A DNA stretch of 19,455 bases from Ichthyophonus hoferi (GCA_002751075.1 NAOQ01000820.1:1-19455); one strand, 5' to 3'. Positions 1 through 10,490 are shown, counted from the first letter of the stretch. Notes: a model not told the origin generated them from the sequence alone. Numbers and translations are program-made.

Positions 1-99
1 CCATTACCATTACCATTACTATTACTATTACTATTACTATTACTATTCCTATTACTATTACTATTACTATTACTATTACTATTATTAATAATATCACCA
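1..99. repeat. (CTATTA)n hexanucleotide microsatellite
   Basis: Tandem CATTAC and then CTATTA hexamers run almost without interruption from the window edge to about position 84, then decay. The array probably continues to the left. If the minus-strand exon at 180-945 uses its splice donor, this array lies in the following intron. The same hexamer, as TAATAG on the plus strand, recurs at 17041-17102 and 18665-18740. Confidence 0.95.
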
Positions 100-179
100 T
101 TACTATAAATAATTTATCTATAACAACCACATTACACAGGCACATCATATATACGTCATCCCTAGCAAGCACTACACAC

Positions 180-945
180 CTTGCCCACTCATATTCGGAG
201 GAGGATATTGCATATTAGCCCCCTGGGGTCCTTGTTGCATACCCGGTGGCGGGCACTGGCTTATCATAGTCATGGAAGTAGGCATGGATTGACCTACGTG
301 TTGCGTCATTCCCTGTCCTACTGGTGGTTGGTTGCTAGGGAGGGGTTGAGATGAAGGCTGCAATAACATACCATTACTTTGATTAACAGGAACAATTGTT
401 TGAGAGTTTTGCGGCTGAGTAACTGGAATCCCTTGTGACAACGGTTGTGGAATTTGACCACTTTTACTATGGATACTAGGTAGAACATTAGTTGCAATAC
501 TTGTATTAGTCAAAGAATGAGACCTAGTAGGAGAGGGAGGGTCTGACGTCATACCCATTGACTGGTGTGCAATCAAGGATGTTGGTGTAGATGGGGATTG
601 AATTTGTGCTTGCATCGATTGTGTAGACTGTGTACATGCTTGTACAAGTGTTGTACCACTTGACCTCTTTGAAGGAAGAATTTTGGTAGGAGAGGGATCA
701 CGGGAAGGTGTGGTTGGAACATGTGTTGAAACTTCTTTATCTTTTGATTCTTTTGACTCATCTTCTTTATCAACCCACCCACCACAACTACTCTCTTGCG
801 ATTGCGTAGGTGACTTCATGTTTAGTGATGGACTAGCGGTGGGGTTGTTGTGTAATGATTCATGCGAACCTGATAGAGGAGTAATGGAAGAAGAGCGCTT
901 GGAGTGTTCAGAAGGCAACACTCCGCTAGGAGATGGCTTGGACAT
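180..945 (-). CDS. Ser/Pro/Gln-rich low-complexity protein, probable first coding exon, family unknown
   Basis: An uninterrupted frame of about 255 codons in an AT-rich window, where random frames rarely pass 100. I place the start at the ATG at 943-945 (protein begins MSKPSPSGVLPSEH); an in-frame ATG at 1000-1002 would add 19 less typical residues. The protein is disordered in character. Residues 1-130 are rich in Ser, Pro and Thr with SP/TP sites and one acidic-basic patch near WVDKEDESKESKDKE. The rest is rich in Gln, Pro and Met, ending in PPPNMSGQG. No folded domain is visible. Such composition is common in transcriptional coactivators and scaffold proteins, but I do not recognise the family and assign no function. 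The frame reaches a stop at 172-174. CAAG|GTGTGT at 177-183 is a good splice donor, so I favour an exon ending at 180 in phase 1 with the gene continuing left. A single-exon protein of 256 residues is the alternative. Confidence 0.65.
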
Positions 946-1375
946 GTGTAAGTTGATGTGTCTAATTATATATGAAAGTAATAGTTCATGTGTGCGTGTC
1001 AATGCGCGTAATAATGTACTTAGAGAAAGAAGGGAACCAAGTGACTACGCCAACAAAATCCATCTACATAACAACCCCTTCCAGAACTGGTTCACTCTTT
1101 CACTCCTCACTATATCAACTCTCTTTAAGAGAACACTACGTGTAACCGCAAATTGTTGTCTTTAGCATGCTTTGGAAAGTATATAGTAAAAGTATTTCTC
1201 TCACACGTAGAGAGATAGTAGTAAGAGTAATAACACTAGTATTAGTATTAACAATAGTATTAGCATGTAAATAGAAATAGGAATAGAATAATTACACTAT
1301 ATTATACCTATATGCTCCCGTTTGATCTCGCACCACCTACTAACGGGTGACGACTGTTATTTTTCCCGGCTCAGA

Positions 1376-1392
1376 TTAAAATATAAAGAGCT
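1376..1392 (-). promoter_or_regulatory. Possible TATA-like core promoter element
   Basis: Read on the minus strand, TTTATATTTTAATC is followed by a GC-richer stretch (GAGCCGGG), then about 400 nt to the ATG at 945. Spacing and base composition fit a TATA-type promoter for the SPQ-rich gene. In sequence this AT-rich, TATA-like strings are common, so the call is weak. Confidence 0.2.
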
Positions 1393-1719
1393 AATCAAAT
1401 TATATGTCTAATTTCATACTATCACCATCACCACCGCAGATTTTTTTGGGTTTTTTCATTTCCACGAGAAACTGGATTTGCATTTTTCAAAAAAAAATAT
1501 ATATATATTTCTATTTTTCAGTATAAAGTAAATTTGCATAAGCAACTAATATATAAATAAAAAGATGACATACTGCCACTATAATAGCCACAGTTATAAT
1601 ATCATTTAAGATAAAACACAAAAGTTCTACAATGATTTTAAATGTGTTCAAAGTATTAACTGTAATTGCGCAAAAGCTAGTTAGTTACTAATGGCCTACT
1701 TTGCAACTGCAATTACGTT

Positions 1720-1749
1720 ATAATTACGTCATGTTAAAGACGTAATTAT
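1720..1749. promoter_or_regulatory. Inverted pair of CRE/ATF-like sites
   Basis: Two perfect 11-bp arms, ATAATTACGTC at 1720-1730 and GACGTAATTAT at 1739-1749, are separated by 8 nt. The left arm with its next two bases contains TTACGTCA, a known bZIP (CREB/ATF) half-palindrome. A third AATTACG lies just to the left. Immediately upstream, GTAATTGC..GCAAA near 1662 and TTTGC..GCAATTAC near 1700 form a second imperfect hairpin. This could be a regulatory cluster or the remains of a foldback element. Confidence 0.3.
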
Positions 1750-2476
1750 GCTTTATTATGAAACCGTTATTACTGGTCGATGGCTTATCAAATGATATTA
1801 TAATATTATAATTATGATTATTTAAATAAATCTATGTAAATCTGCCTCATGGCTATAGGTGAATTGTATATATTATCTGTGCATATGCACACGTAAAGAT
1901 ATTAATTATTTGATCATATATATACGTATATATGCGTTTATATATAATCTACTTAAACCCTAATTTATAAATCTAGTTGGTTCAACAGGAAGTTAGCTCA
2001 ACAAGTCAAATCATCTATCTACAATTAAACTTATCAACTATTGCTGTGCCAACAGCTCCGTGTTTCAAGTGTTATTGCGTTAATCTGTTAATCCAATCAT
2101 AGGACATAGCTCCTTCTATATTTTTATTGAATTTTTATATTAGAAATAAAGATATATTTACTATTACCCATTACCCAGGCGTAGTTTCCTATAGAATGTA
2201 AATCAATTTATCATGATATTATATGTCATATAGGAAAGCGCCATACTGAGACCAATTACATTCTTTTACGCAATGTGGCTCTTCGCAAATCTATTAATAT
2301 TGGCTATATGTCATATAATATGTCTTGCCACGTATATTATCCAATTGTATGGCGACACTATCATTTTTATCTTCATATTTTTCTTGTTACTTTTTCTTTC
2401 TTTTTTTATTTTGTATAGTTTGAACAGAGTTTAAAATTAAAATTATATTTAAAATTATGTTTAATTTTAGCATAGC

Positions 2477-2566
2477 CAAGCCAGGTCAGTAGTTTAAGGT
2501 AACTCTACTTGAAGTACCAGTTCATCTCTAATCGAGTCGGACGGGGGTTCGAATCCGGACTACAAC
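2477..2566 (+). pseudogene. tRNA-Ser-like relic, or tRNA-derived SINE head
   Basis: An A-box-like stretch (CCAGGTCAGTAGTTTAAGG) is followed by CTTGAAG, which resembles a Ser(UGA) anticodon loop. Then come a long variable-arm region and a strong B box, GGTTCGAATCC at 2546-2556. The order and spacing match a class II (Ser/Leu) tRNA of about 90 nt. The T stem and the acceptor stem do not pair well: the 3' GGACTACAAC lacks a good partner at the 5' end. It is therefore probably a dead copy or the head of a SINE. No clear SINE tail or target duplication is visible. Confidence 0.5.
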
Positions 2567-4052
2567 ATTTGATATACATAGCAACTGTGGGGTATGCATT
2601 AGAGTATAATAATATTTAATAGAGTAATTATAATATAATATATTGTAGTATATATTATTGCATGTATAAAAGTGTGATAGTATGTGTAATAGGGGGTATG
2701 ATAGTATATGATCTCATTATTCATTATTATATTACATTGCTATATGTTTAATTTTAAGCCAATTATATTGTAGCTAATTATATTATGTCCAATAATATCA
2801 TAGCCAATAATATTATAACTAATAATATTGTCCATCTAGTTAAAGTTATATCTCATTGGTGCGTGGTTTTATCTTACCAGATTTTCGCGCCAACTTTTCA
2901 GCTTTCATTCTTTCCATTAGGCGGCTACTACAATATTGCCTTTTTAGTCATGATGAATGTTGAAATGAATATCCTTAAAATGATGCATATTTTACAAATA
3001 GATTATTAATATAAAATTGAGCTGCAACAACAATTATATATTTTTTATAAAATTTTTTATAAAAATTCTATAATGGAGACAAAAATTTAAAAATTAAACA
3101 AAAATGCTACAGGTCCACGTTGGAATTGCGGGAGCCATAAAAAGCCATTAAATGGAAATCATTGGTTCAAGGATTTTAATTTGTTCCATATTAGGTTATT
3201 TTTAACTGGTGAAATTTTCTGGCAATTTTTAAACCTATATGATGTATATTAGGTTGTTTATAATACTACGGCATTATAGTGAAAGTGTACTGTTGATGCT
3301 TTTACTAATTATTTGCAAGAGACACTGATAAATATGGTATATTTCTTAGAGGGGATGTAGTTGGCTTGGTACATTGGCATGGATTCTACCAAGTCATTTC
3401 TTAAATCTCATAAAGAAAGTCCTTTTTGTAAGTGCAATGCAGTGTTGCAAACTAGTGGTTTCAAAATATTATTTTGAGCTAATAGCTTATTAGCAATGTG
3501 GTTTCCCAGTGAGGACATACATGTAATGTGTTGTCCGGTTTATTTTTTGCACATTCGCTTTTAATACAACTGGTAGTAATTAATGTTAATGTTTATTCTG
3601 CTTCCTACACGAGCTTAGCAATACTTAACCACATATACATGTCTTCTTTTAACCTTTACTAAAGTGTTTCTGCAGATAACTCTACACATTTTTTTACATT
3701 ATTCCTTTTCTTTTTACTTTATATATTGCATTCTGTAAAAATAAGATTTGTGCACTTTATATGCTTGTGTATCCACAATAAACTGTACAGTATTTTTAAT
3801 CTCTTTGATTTCTTTTTCCATCTCTAGATCTTAAAAGGCCTTTGTCATCTCCTAAGCCATACCCTGGAAATATTTTAGAAGGGGGCCTATGGTATGCTGG
3901 TTTTGTAACTGAGGAGGCCATTCCGTGACCTCATTCCCTGAATTTCTTTAATGTTAGGATGCTTCGAACAAGGGAAGTAGTGGTCCTTTGCTAAATTCTA
4001 AGATCTGCAGATGATACTGTTGGGAAAGTGATCGTAACACTTAAATTTTTTG
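2567..4052. other. Intergenic DNA; no gene found
   Basis: AT-rich sequence with a five-copy 15-bp repeat at 2759-2833, palindromic TTTTATAAAA strings near 3040-3070, and two moderately GC-richer patches (3100-3160, 3830-3990). A pyrimidine tract ending in AG at 3826-3827, followed by about 33 open codons, resembles an isolated exon. It matches nothing I know and has no partner exon, so it is not called. Confidence 0.5.
2759..2833. repeat. 15-bp tandem repeat, five copies
   Basis: Five consecutive 15-bp units of the type CCAATAATATTATAG occupy 2759-2773, 2774-2788, 2789-2803, 2804-2818 and 2819-2833, each differing at one to four positions. Because 15 is a multiple of three, the array keeps a spurious open frame (repeated Asn-Ile pairs), which I do not treat as a gene. 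Confidence 0.85.
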
Positions 4053-4390
4053 TTATGACCAGAAATTCTGATCAAATATTGCAATCACAAACGATCCATT
4101 AATCTACTAAAATTTCAGCGTGCCGGGAGTAATTGGAATAATAGCTTTATTAGTAATCTCGCTATTAGTAAAAATATAGTACAATTAGTGATTTTAGTGG
4201 TTTAAGATATGCATCTAGACCAGACCCAATCAGAAATAAATTAATATATTGCATAGTAATAGTCACAATATTTTTTATCTAAAATTAACAACCCAATTGT
4301 GCACAATTGTAAAAGTATAGAAGAAGGTTTGCTCTGCTAGCATTCTCCACAGTGCTAAACAAGCATGCTAAAGACATGCATGATTAGAAA
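4053..4390 (+). repeat. LTR-like repeat, copy A (diverged)
   Basis: It begins TGTTATGACCAGAAATTCTG and shares with the segment at 5211-5640 a collinear series of similar blocks. These are the TGTTA start with the ACCAGAA..TTCTG palindrome, a GGAGT..TGGAATAAT..GC block, CCAATC(A/G)GAAATAAATT, and a GCTAG-rich end. The TGTTA start and the size of about 340 nt are typical of copia LTRs. The copies are strongly diverged and of unequal length, so their ends are uncertain. It could be a fossil LTR or another repeat family. Confidence 0.4.
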
Positions 4391-5210
4391 GTGCCAACCA
4401 TCAAGTTAACCCGCTCGAAATATCAATAAACCTAATTATCAGCGGATGTCCAATCAGCAATATAAATTACCCATCCTTCTACATGATATTATTTAAATTA
4501 AATTTTGATGGAGGATAAACAAACCATAATAGCATACATATACAAAAAACATAAAGTCATTCCTCAAATTACAGATACTGCTGATACTCAAAATGTATTT
4601 ATTCCAATTAATACTGTGGGGTCTAAAATGCACTGAATTAAAGTAGACTCAGCTGTAGAGACATCAATCGCCATGCTATAAACTGACTATGATCCAGAAA
4701 CAAATTTACTTTAAGCTAAAGTCCAGATTCCATTACTACCACTCACTTCGCCATTGCCAATTTTATCCAAGTCAGATTCTATTTTTAATCATTGTCATAT
4801 GTACAGAAGGGCTGGAGAAACAACTGTGTGAGAATGGGGATTGCAACACGAGAGAAAGTGGATGTGTTAGCCTCAGAGTCCCAGGACGTTCAGATTATTG
4901 GTGAAAGTAAAGGGCCAATATGAAGTAATTATTTTGATTATCTTGTTGCGTATTGCCAATGGCCACTTTGAAGAAGCCTTTGCTTTCCTTCATTAAACAT
5001 AATCAGTTATTTTATGGCAAGGGTACTTCTTGTAAAATTACAATTTTCTTTGATACTCTTATTACTAACAGTAGCATAGATCAATGCTACAGTAAGTTGA
5101 GGTAGTAATGGCCGCAGCATTGTAATTGAAAAAGGAACAGTTATTATCAGAACTTTGTTAGTGGAACTCTGAGAGATGAGTTTTTGAAGAATGAGTTGTA
5201 TATGCCAAAC
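4391..5210. other. Sequence between the two LTR-like copies; no intact gene
   Basis: No reading frame here is convincing. Positions 4800-4915 are GC-richer and could be a scrap of an old retroelement polyprotein. The similarity is too weak to assign a domain. The remaining sequence is ordinary AT-rich DNA. Confidence 0.35.
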
Positions 5211-5640
5211 TGTTACAACCAGAATTTCTGGTTAGACAATATTATCAAATACCTACAATGTTTCTATTATTCTAAAGCGCCAGGAGTTACTGGAATAATT
5301 GCATGTTCAGTGTTCAAGCAATGCATACATTATATCACACAAACATATATTATTATTATTATTATTGTTTATTATTATTATCTACAATTTTCTAAATTCA
5401 ATAAGCTAACAAAAATGTGGACGTTATCTCAGTAACTGTATTAGACACATGTTTGAAAATGCAGAAAACATAGCATACTACTAATAAAAAAGATCCTGAA
5501 CCAATCGGAAATAAATTCCGATTAATGAATGGTACATGGGATCTTGGATTAAACTCCTAGCTAGTGAAAGCCCTTAAGCAAAAAAGAACGCTAGCTGTGC
5601 TAGTATTTGATACAGGCTAAGTCACCACAATGCACGACTT
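5211..5640 (+). repeat. LTR-like repeat, copy B (diverged), with an internal (ATT)n insertion
   Basis: It begins TGTTACAACCAGAATTTCTG, with a palindrome ACCAGA-ATT-TCTGGT, and follows the same block order as copy A at 4053. It is about 90 nt longer, partly because of an (ATT)n tract at 5349-5381. It lies about 300 nt upstream of the copia pol fossil in the same orientation, which is where a 5' LTR remnant could sit. No matching third copy was found downstream of the fossil. Confidence 0.4.
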
Positions 5641-5930
5641 TCATATAGCAACCAATAATCATTAGTTTCTATTAAATAAAATAAACCAAAAAAAGAAGCC
5701 ATGCCTAACAAACAAATAGGAAACATGCTAGGGAACATACACAAATACAGTACATATTTTATTTATACACACAGTTCCACCAATACTATTAGGGCATTGT
5801 TGTCGATTGACGTCGATAATCAGAAAAGAATAAAAATACATTTGACTCTACTTAGCTGAACAGACATTTCACTTATATCTGATATACAACTAGGAGTAAT
5901 AAAGGTTGATAAATTAGAAGAAGATGACGT
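5641..5930. other. Spacer between LTR-like copy B and the copia fossil
   Basis: AT-rich, with no open frame of note. A gag region would be expected here for a complete copia element, but none is recognisable, so the fossil appears to lack it or it has decayed beyond recognition. Confidence 0.4.
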
Positions 5931-8620
5931 AGGAATGGATATAGCTAACGATAATTTTAAATTCACTCATATTTTCAATACAAACTGCATATCTTCATTG
6001 GTTAGTGGACTTGATATAATTGAACAAGGTTATCACATGATTATCAAAGGATTTTCAGGGATATTCGCTCTTAAAAATGATATTGACATAATTTTGGAGT
6101 ATGAGAAGGTTCAAAGAACGCTTTACATTTATAGCGATTATGTTAGAAATATGAACAAATTATTTAAGAAAAAACTACCATCCTCAGAAAACAATTTGGT
6201 GAATAAAATGACTTTACATAAAAGACATGGCCATGTAAATTTACAGGTGGTGAAGTTGACAACCAATAAAGCAGGGTCGTCTTGTCTTCATTGAATAATT
6301 TCATAAAACTAAGCTACCTTGATTTTGCCAAGGTTAAGACTAAAACTATAAACTTTTCAGTTAGGATTGACAAAACAACAGCTAAACTTGAAAGATACTT
6401 CTTTAATTTGATTAGCCTTCTCCTGGTGACCAAATTTAGCAATAAGTATATTTTCACAGTAATACATGAATAGTCTGGCTGGACACAAATGACCCATTAG
6501 AATCTAATCATGATATTTTTAAAACATTTTAAGTGCTGGTATAAGGATGTTGAACAGGCCAGTGGGTGTAAGATCAAAAAGGTATGGAGTGGTAATTATA
6601 TTAAATTTCCTAAAAACCCATTTAAGGATTATTTGAAACTCTATGAAATAGTGCACTTAAAACCTAACATGTCTGGTAGTGAATAACATAGTATCTGTTA
6701 ATGGAAGAAAGGAACTATTGTCAATATAGCATGATCTATGTAAGTATGATTTTGGCTTATGTCCCAATCAGTTTATTAGTTGAATATGTATTAAATCAAG
6801 CTTATATTTATAGTTTGACCTCTAGATCTGCTCTGCTGGGTCATGCTTCTCTATATTATCATTGGACTAATGGTCAACTCCACCTACTGAAAATTTGAAA
6901 TTTTAGTGATGTCTGGCTGTTTCAGTTACTACTAAATTTAAAATTTCACATCTGGGGTACTGAGGGTATTTTTTGGCTACTAATGTGTTAAAAAGGGATT
7001 CAGAATTTTGGTCCCATTTTTTAATTATACAATATACACTGTAAGATCAGCTATCTTTTTTTAAAAAAAAAATTCCTTTGCATGACATTCAAATCTAGTT
7101 GAAACCCTTTTTCTAGGATTGGAAAGGGTACTTATAATTTTGATAGTCATTCAATTTTCAGTGGTACAACCTCTTCTGATAGGAGCACTGTAATTTGTGA
7201 GAGTTAGTTCCATGCCATGAAAGCTACATTTAATGATGGATCTGTTAAATTAACTAATCCTGTCAGTAACCATATTGTCCCAATAAATGTTGTGAAATTA
7301 TTGTTCAAGGAGAGAGAGATCATGATAATTCTGAAGCCACTAACAATCAATTGTGGCTCCAACAACACTGAAAAGAAATTAATTTTAGAGATTTGGAAGA
7401 ACAAAAACAATATCATTGGTGGTAAGTATTCCAGTGACTCTGAATTGACTCCTAATAGTTTTAAGGTTACAAGGTGAATAATTGCCAGATCCATAAATTG
7501 TTTTAACTGTTGGTTCTGGTGGCAACACACAGGATGCATGCGCTATGGGTTCTATGATTGGTTTTCCGAATAAGCCAAAACAGTGTTATGGTATTCCAGA
7601 TATACTTAAATTTGACCCCCTACTAAGCCCAACGTCTGGGGATGCCTCTACCGATGAATGGATTCTGTTTCCATATTTATTAAGCTCTCAAAGAATGAAG
7701 TTGGATAAGTCAATCTCTGAAATAAAGGAATAAATTTAACCAATGGGGTTATCAATATGTTAGGAAAGTATAACGTTGTGGGGAAATTCATGCTTACAGT
7801 GTATTTTTTCCATCTCCAACCCAGGAATTTTAATTTATCATAGGTTTTGATGGGCAACTACTGCACAATTTAACTAAAATCTGAATTTAAAGGATCTTGG
7901 GTTTGAGATATTGACATTTATTGAACTAAATGAAAGTTTTATAAAATATTATTTTTAGGCTGCAATTGAGGCATACAGTCGGAGTGCACCCAAGACTATT
8001 ATAGAGGCATTCCTTTTTTTTTTTTTTTTTGGAATAACAACATTGAGATTAGGGGTGTAATACAGAGTTAAAAGTACTCATTGATCATGGCAACTTCAAA
8101 CTAGCTAAGTAACTAAAGGAGATTTATCCACTACAACCACTTTGGGTATTAACCCATAACGTAGACTCAGAAAATACTTCGAGAAAATTCAAAGCATGTC
8201 TTGTGATTTGGGAGAATGCACAGCATCCCAATCAGTACCAGGTGATCAGTGGTCCTGTGGCCACTTTGACGAGCATTCCGGTTGTTTTGTCTTTGGTCAT
8301 GAATATAGGTCTATATGGCATTCAGGCTGATGACACCCAGGTGCTCCTCAATGAGCATCTTCAGGTTTCCATTTACTAACATCAACCCAAAGGTTATGTT
8401 GATTTGAATTTTTCCAGCTATATCTAAAAGTTATCAAAATCCTCGTATGGTTTGTGTGAGTTCTTTTGGTTTGATATGTTACCTAATTAACTTTCCTTAA
8501 TTCTCTGGGGTTTTCATACCACACTTAGATGCTTTCATTTTTTCACATGCCAGGATGGTGGTGCCACAATTATCATATGTGTACATGTTGACAATTGACA
8601 ATTTAATTTGTTTATCACAA
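5931..8620 (+). mobile_element. Ty1/copia-type retrotransposon fossil (pol region only)
   Basis: A decayed copia-family pol in plus orientation. From left to right it shows a gag-pre-integrase-like part (about 5.93-6.29 kb, with a GHVN-type motif), an integrase core (about 6.3-6.9 kb), a poorly conserved middle, and a reverse transcriptase part (about 8.15-8.62 kb, with copia-like stretches such as VATLTSIPVVLSLV and a degenerate catalytic-box neighbourhood). The order integrase before reverse transcriptase identifies Ty1/copia rather than Ty3/gypsy or BEL. Gag, most of the protease and the RNase H are not recognisable. The element is clearly broken, with something like ten or more breaks, and looks old. 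No paired LTRs can be assigned with confidence; the repeats at 4053 and 5211 are the only candidates. Confidence 0.8.
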
Positions 8621-9010
8621 GTCAAGAAAGATGGGTTTTTTTTTGTTTTTTGTTTTTGTTTTTAGTTTTATATAGATTTTTCTCTATATAATTTCTATAT
8701 ATAAGGAGCTAAAGTTTTACATGCCTTCTTTATGGCAGTGGGATACTGTCTTCAAAGTAAAAGATGGTTGACTTCCTCATATTCCTGGGGATAAAACCAA
8801 CAATACATAAAATTATATGCATATGTATAGGGTTTAGGCTATATCATATATGACACATATAATTTAGAATAACATATTATACAAAGTAAAATACATGTAC
8901 TATGATTTGACAAAACTGTTTGCCGTAGCTCTTGAGTGAATGAATCACCCATCAAATTTCTTATATTTATTGCATAGTAATCGTACGAAAATTAGCAATT
9001 AGTGATTTAA
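8621..9010. other. AT-rich spacer after the fossil; no gene
   Basis: Contains T-rich tracts (8636-8664), TATATA strings and a few weak inverted repeats. The RNase H end of a copia element would be expected here but is not recognisable. Confidence 0.45.
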
Positions 9011-9163
9011 TATGTTAAAGTATGCACAAAGGCGGATGAGAATCTGCATAAGACATAATAGTAATAAAGATCACGAAAGCAATAGTTTAATTGGGCACAT
9101 TCAACACATCTACTATTAGGTCTTATGCAGATTCTCATCCGCCTTTGTGCATACTTTAACATA
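9011..9163. repeat. Near-perfect 53-bp inverted repeat with 47-nt loop (MITE-like hairpin)
   Basis: The arms 9011-9063 and 9111-9163 pair at 52 of 53 positions, the single mismatch being 9055 against 9119. The loop is 9064-9110. Both tips read TA followed inward by TGTTAAAG (left) and CTTTAACA (right). That is the arrangement expected for a Tc1/mariner-type MITE of about 149 bp (9013-9161) inserted at TA. There is no room for a transposase. The near identity of the arms, inside otherwise decayed intergenic DNA, points to a recent origin. A transcript would form a long double-stranded hairpin on either strand, so a precursor of small RNAs is the alternative. Confidence 0.85.
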
Positions 9164-10490
9164 ATGATACAAAATAAATTGCCATAGTTACAGGATATTG
9201 CATTTCCATCAAACCTTTCTACTATGATATTTAATAATGCTTTATCTGCATGAGTCAGTGTAAGTGATGTTATTGTGCATTATAATATCATATAATCTAA
9301 TATATACTATAATAAAACAGTTCCACAGTAGTGTTCACAATGATTATTATTATTATTGCTATGCATAAATTAGTAGTCAACTATGAGAAAATGGGTTCAA
9401 CATGTTGACATGAAGTCTCGATTGTCATAAATGAAAAATCTAATTATGCATTTGCGAGCAACTGGGTCCTTACTTTCAATCATATCATGCAAACCATTGG
9501 CCAATGCTCTATAAGATCTATTAGTCATAGCTGAGGCCGACTACCAATGATAATGTAGAAAAATTAGCCAAGATATATGCGAGAGTTATTTACAACAAGG
9601 ATAACGTAAAGATAACTGTTTAAAATTAATCCTTGAAGATAATTTATCACTCCTTAACAAATGGCGTCTGAAAGAAGCAACTAAGTCAATATTCATACAT
9701 AACAATGAAATGTTGAGGGCAGTAGCAGACATAGAAGGAAACTCGGTTTGTGAGGCAGCTCAGTTTCAGCATGTATCTATGACAGAATCGTCACTAATTT
9801 GACAGATCAAAGCCAAGAAACTATTCAATACATACAATAATATATGACATGATAAATAAAGTAGGTAATATTGAACGAGAGATCCATGCTTGATTTATCT
9901 CCAAGATTATTGTCTTGTAAAATCCATTTTATTGTCATGGAATTGGTTTATTGGTTTATAATCATGTAGTACACAGCATATCCTCGCCTTATTCGGCAAG
10001 GTATTGAGTACAGATCAATACTGATATAATAATAATAACAAGTTAACAATATAATAATCATAGTAGCATTAATAGCAATAATAGCAACCATACTATACCA
10101 CTCTCAATTGCAATTATAAAAACCATGATGTGCATAGAAATAATAGGTAAGAATGTTTAAAGGAGTCAAGGATATAAGATAGATACATTATATAATATAT
10201 AAGAATAATAAACATTCATAACAGCACAATGGGGCCATTTTTCGCCACACCAGCAGATTTCATTCATATCATTGTCATCCTTATGAGATATACCCCACCA
10301 ATAGCAACATAGTACTATTACCTATGACCAATCATAACATGTCAACCAAAACCTAAACAGGATCATATATGGTAGAGTATTGGTTGTAGGGGTATGTAAT
10401 AGGGAGGACAAAAGAACTGGATATATATATATATACAAATGGGATGCGATGAACAAAACCATAGTAGTTAATCGCAGAGATAGAATGGTC
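9164..10490. other. 3' flank of RPTOR; no further gene
   Basis: Mostly AT-rich DNA with an (ATT)n tract near 9336-9356. A plus-strand stretch of about 68 open codons lies at about 9602-9803 (including KWRLKEATKSIF), without a start codon near its beginning, and matches nothing I recognise. The RPTOR 3' untranslated region must occupy the right part on the minus strand. The nearest minus-strand AATAAA hexamers are at 9947-9952 and 9928-9933, roughly 540 nt past the stop. Confidence 0.4.
9928..9952 (-). terminator. Candidate poly(A) signals for RPTOR
   Basis: Two AATAAA hexamers on the minus strand (9947-9952 and 9928-9933) are the first canonical ones downstream of the RPTOR stop at 10491. 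Variant signals closer to the stop cannot be excluded, and the cleavage site is not evident. Confidence 0.3.

Larger units (their letters stand above)
946..2476. other. Upstream region of the SPQ-rich gene; no further gene found
   Basis: This lies 5' of the minus-strand gene. The plus-strand open frame at 683-1165 overlaps the coding exon antisense and has no homology that I see. Positions 1309-1375 form a local GC-richer patch that could mark a promoter. It contains CCCGTT and AACGGG as a short inverted repeat. The rest is AT-rich, with a T-run and (AT)n at 1440-1510, the paired CRE-like sites at 1720-1749, and a 9-bp inverted repeat (TTTCCTATA and TATAGGAAA) near 2187-2236. Nothing here looks coding. 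Confidence 0.5.

Noticed and set aside
683-1165. Plus-strand open frame of 160 codons
   Set aside because: It overlaps the minus-strand SPQ-rich exon antisense, ends in AT-rich DNA and has no recognisable sequence. The minus-strand frame is longer and more protein-like.
2785-3009. Plus-strand frame of 74 codons
   Set aside because: Its start is the 15-bp tandem repeat and the rest is AT-driven (Ile/Asn-rich); no homology.
3828-3928. Exon-like stretch after a pyrimidine tract and AG at 3826-3827
   Set aside because: About 33 open codons with a good acceptor but no partner exon, no donor and no known match.
4689-4904. Plus-strand frame of 71 codons
   Set aside because: No homology and no splice context; probably chance or a shadow of retroelement debris.
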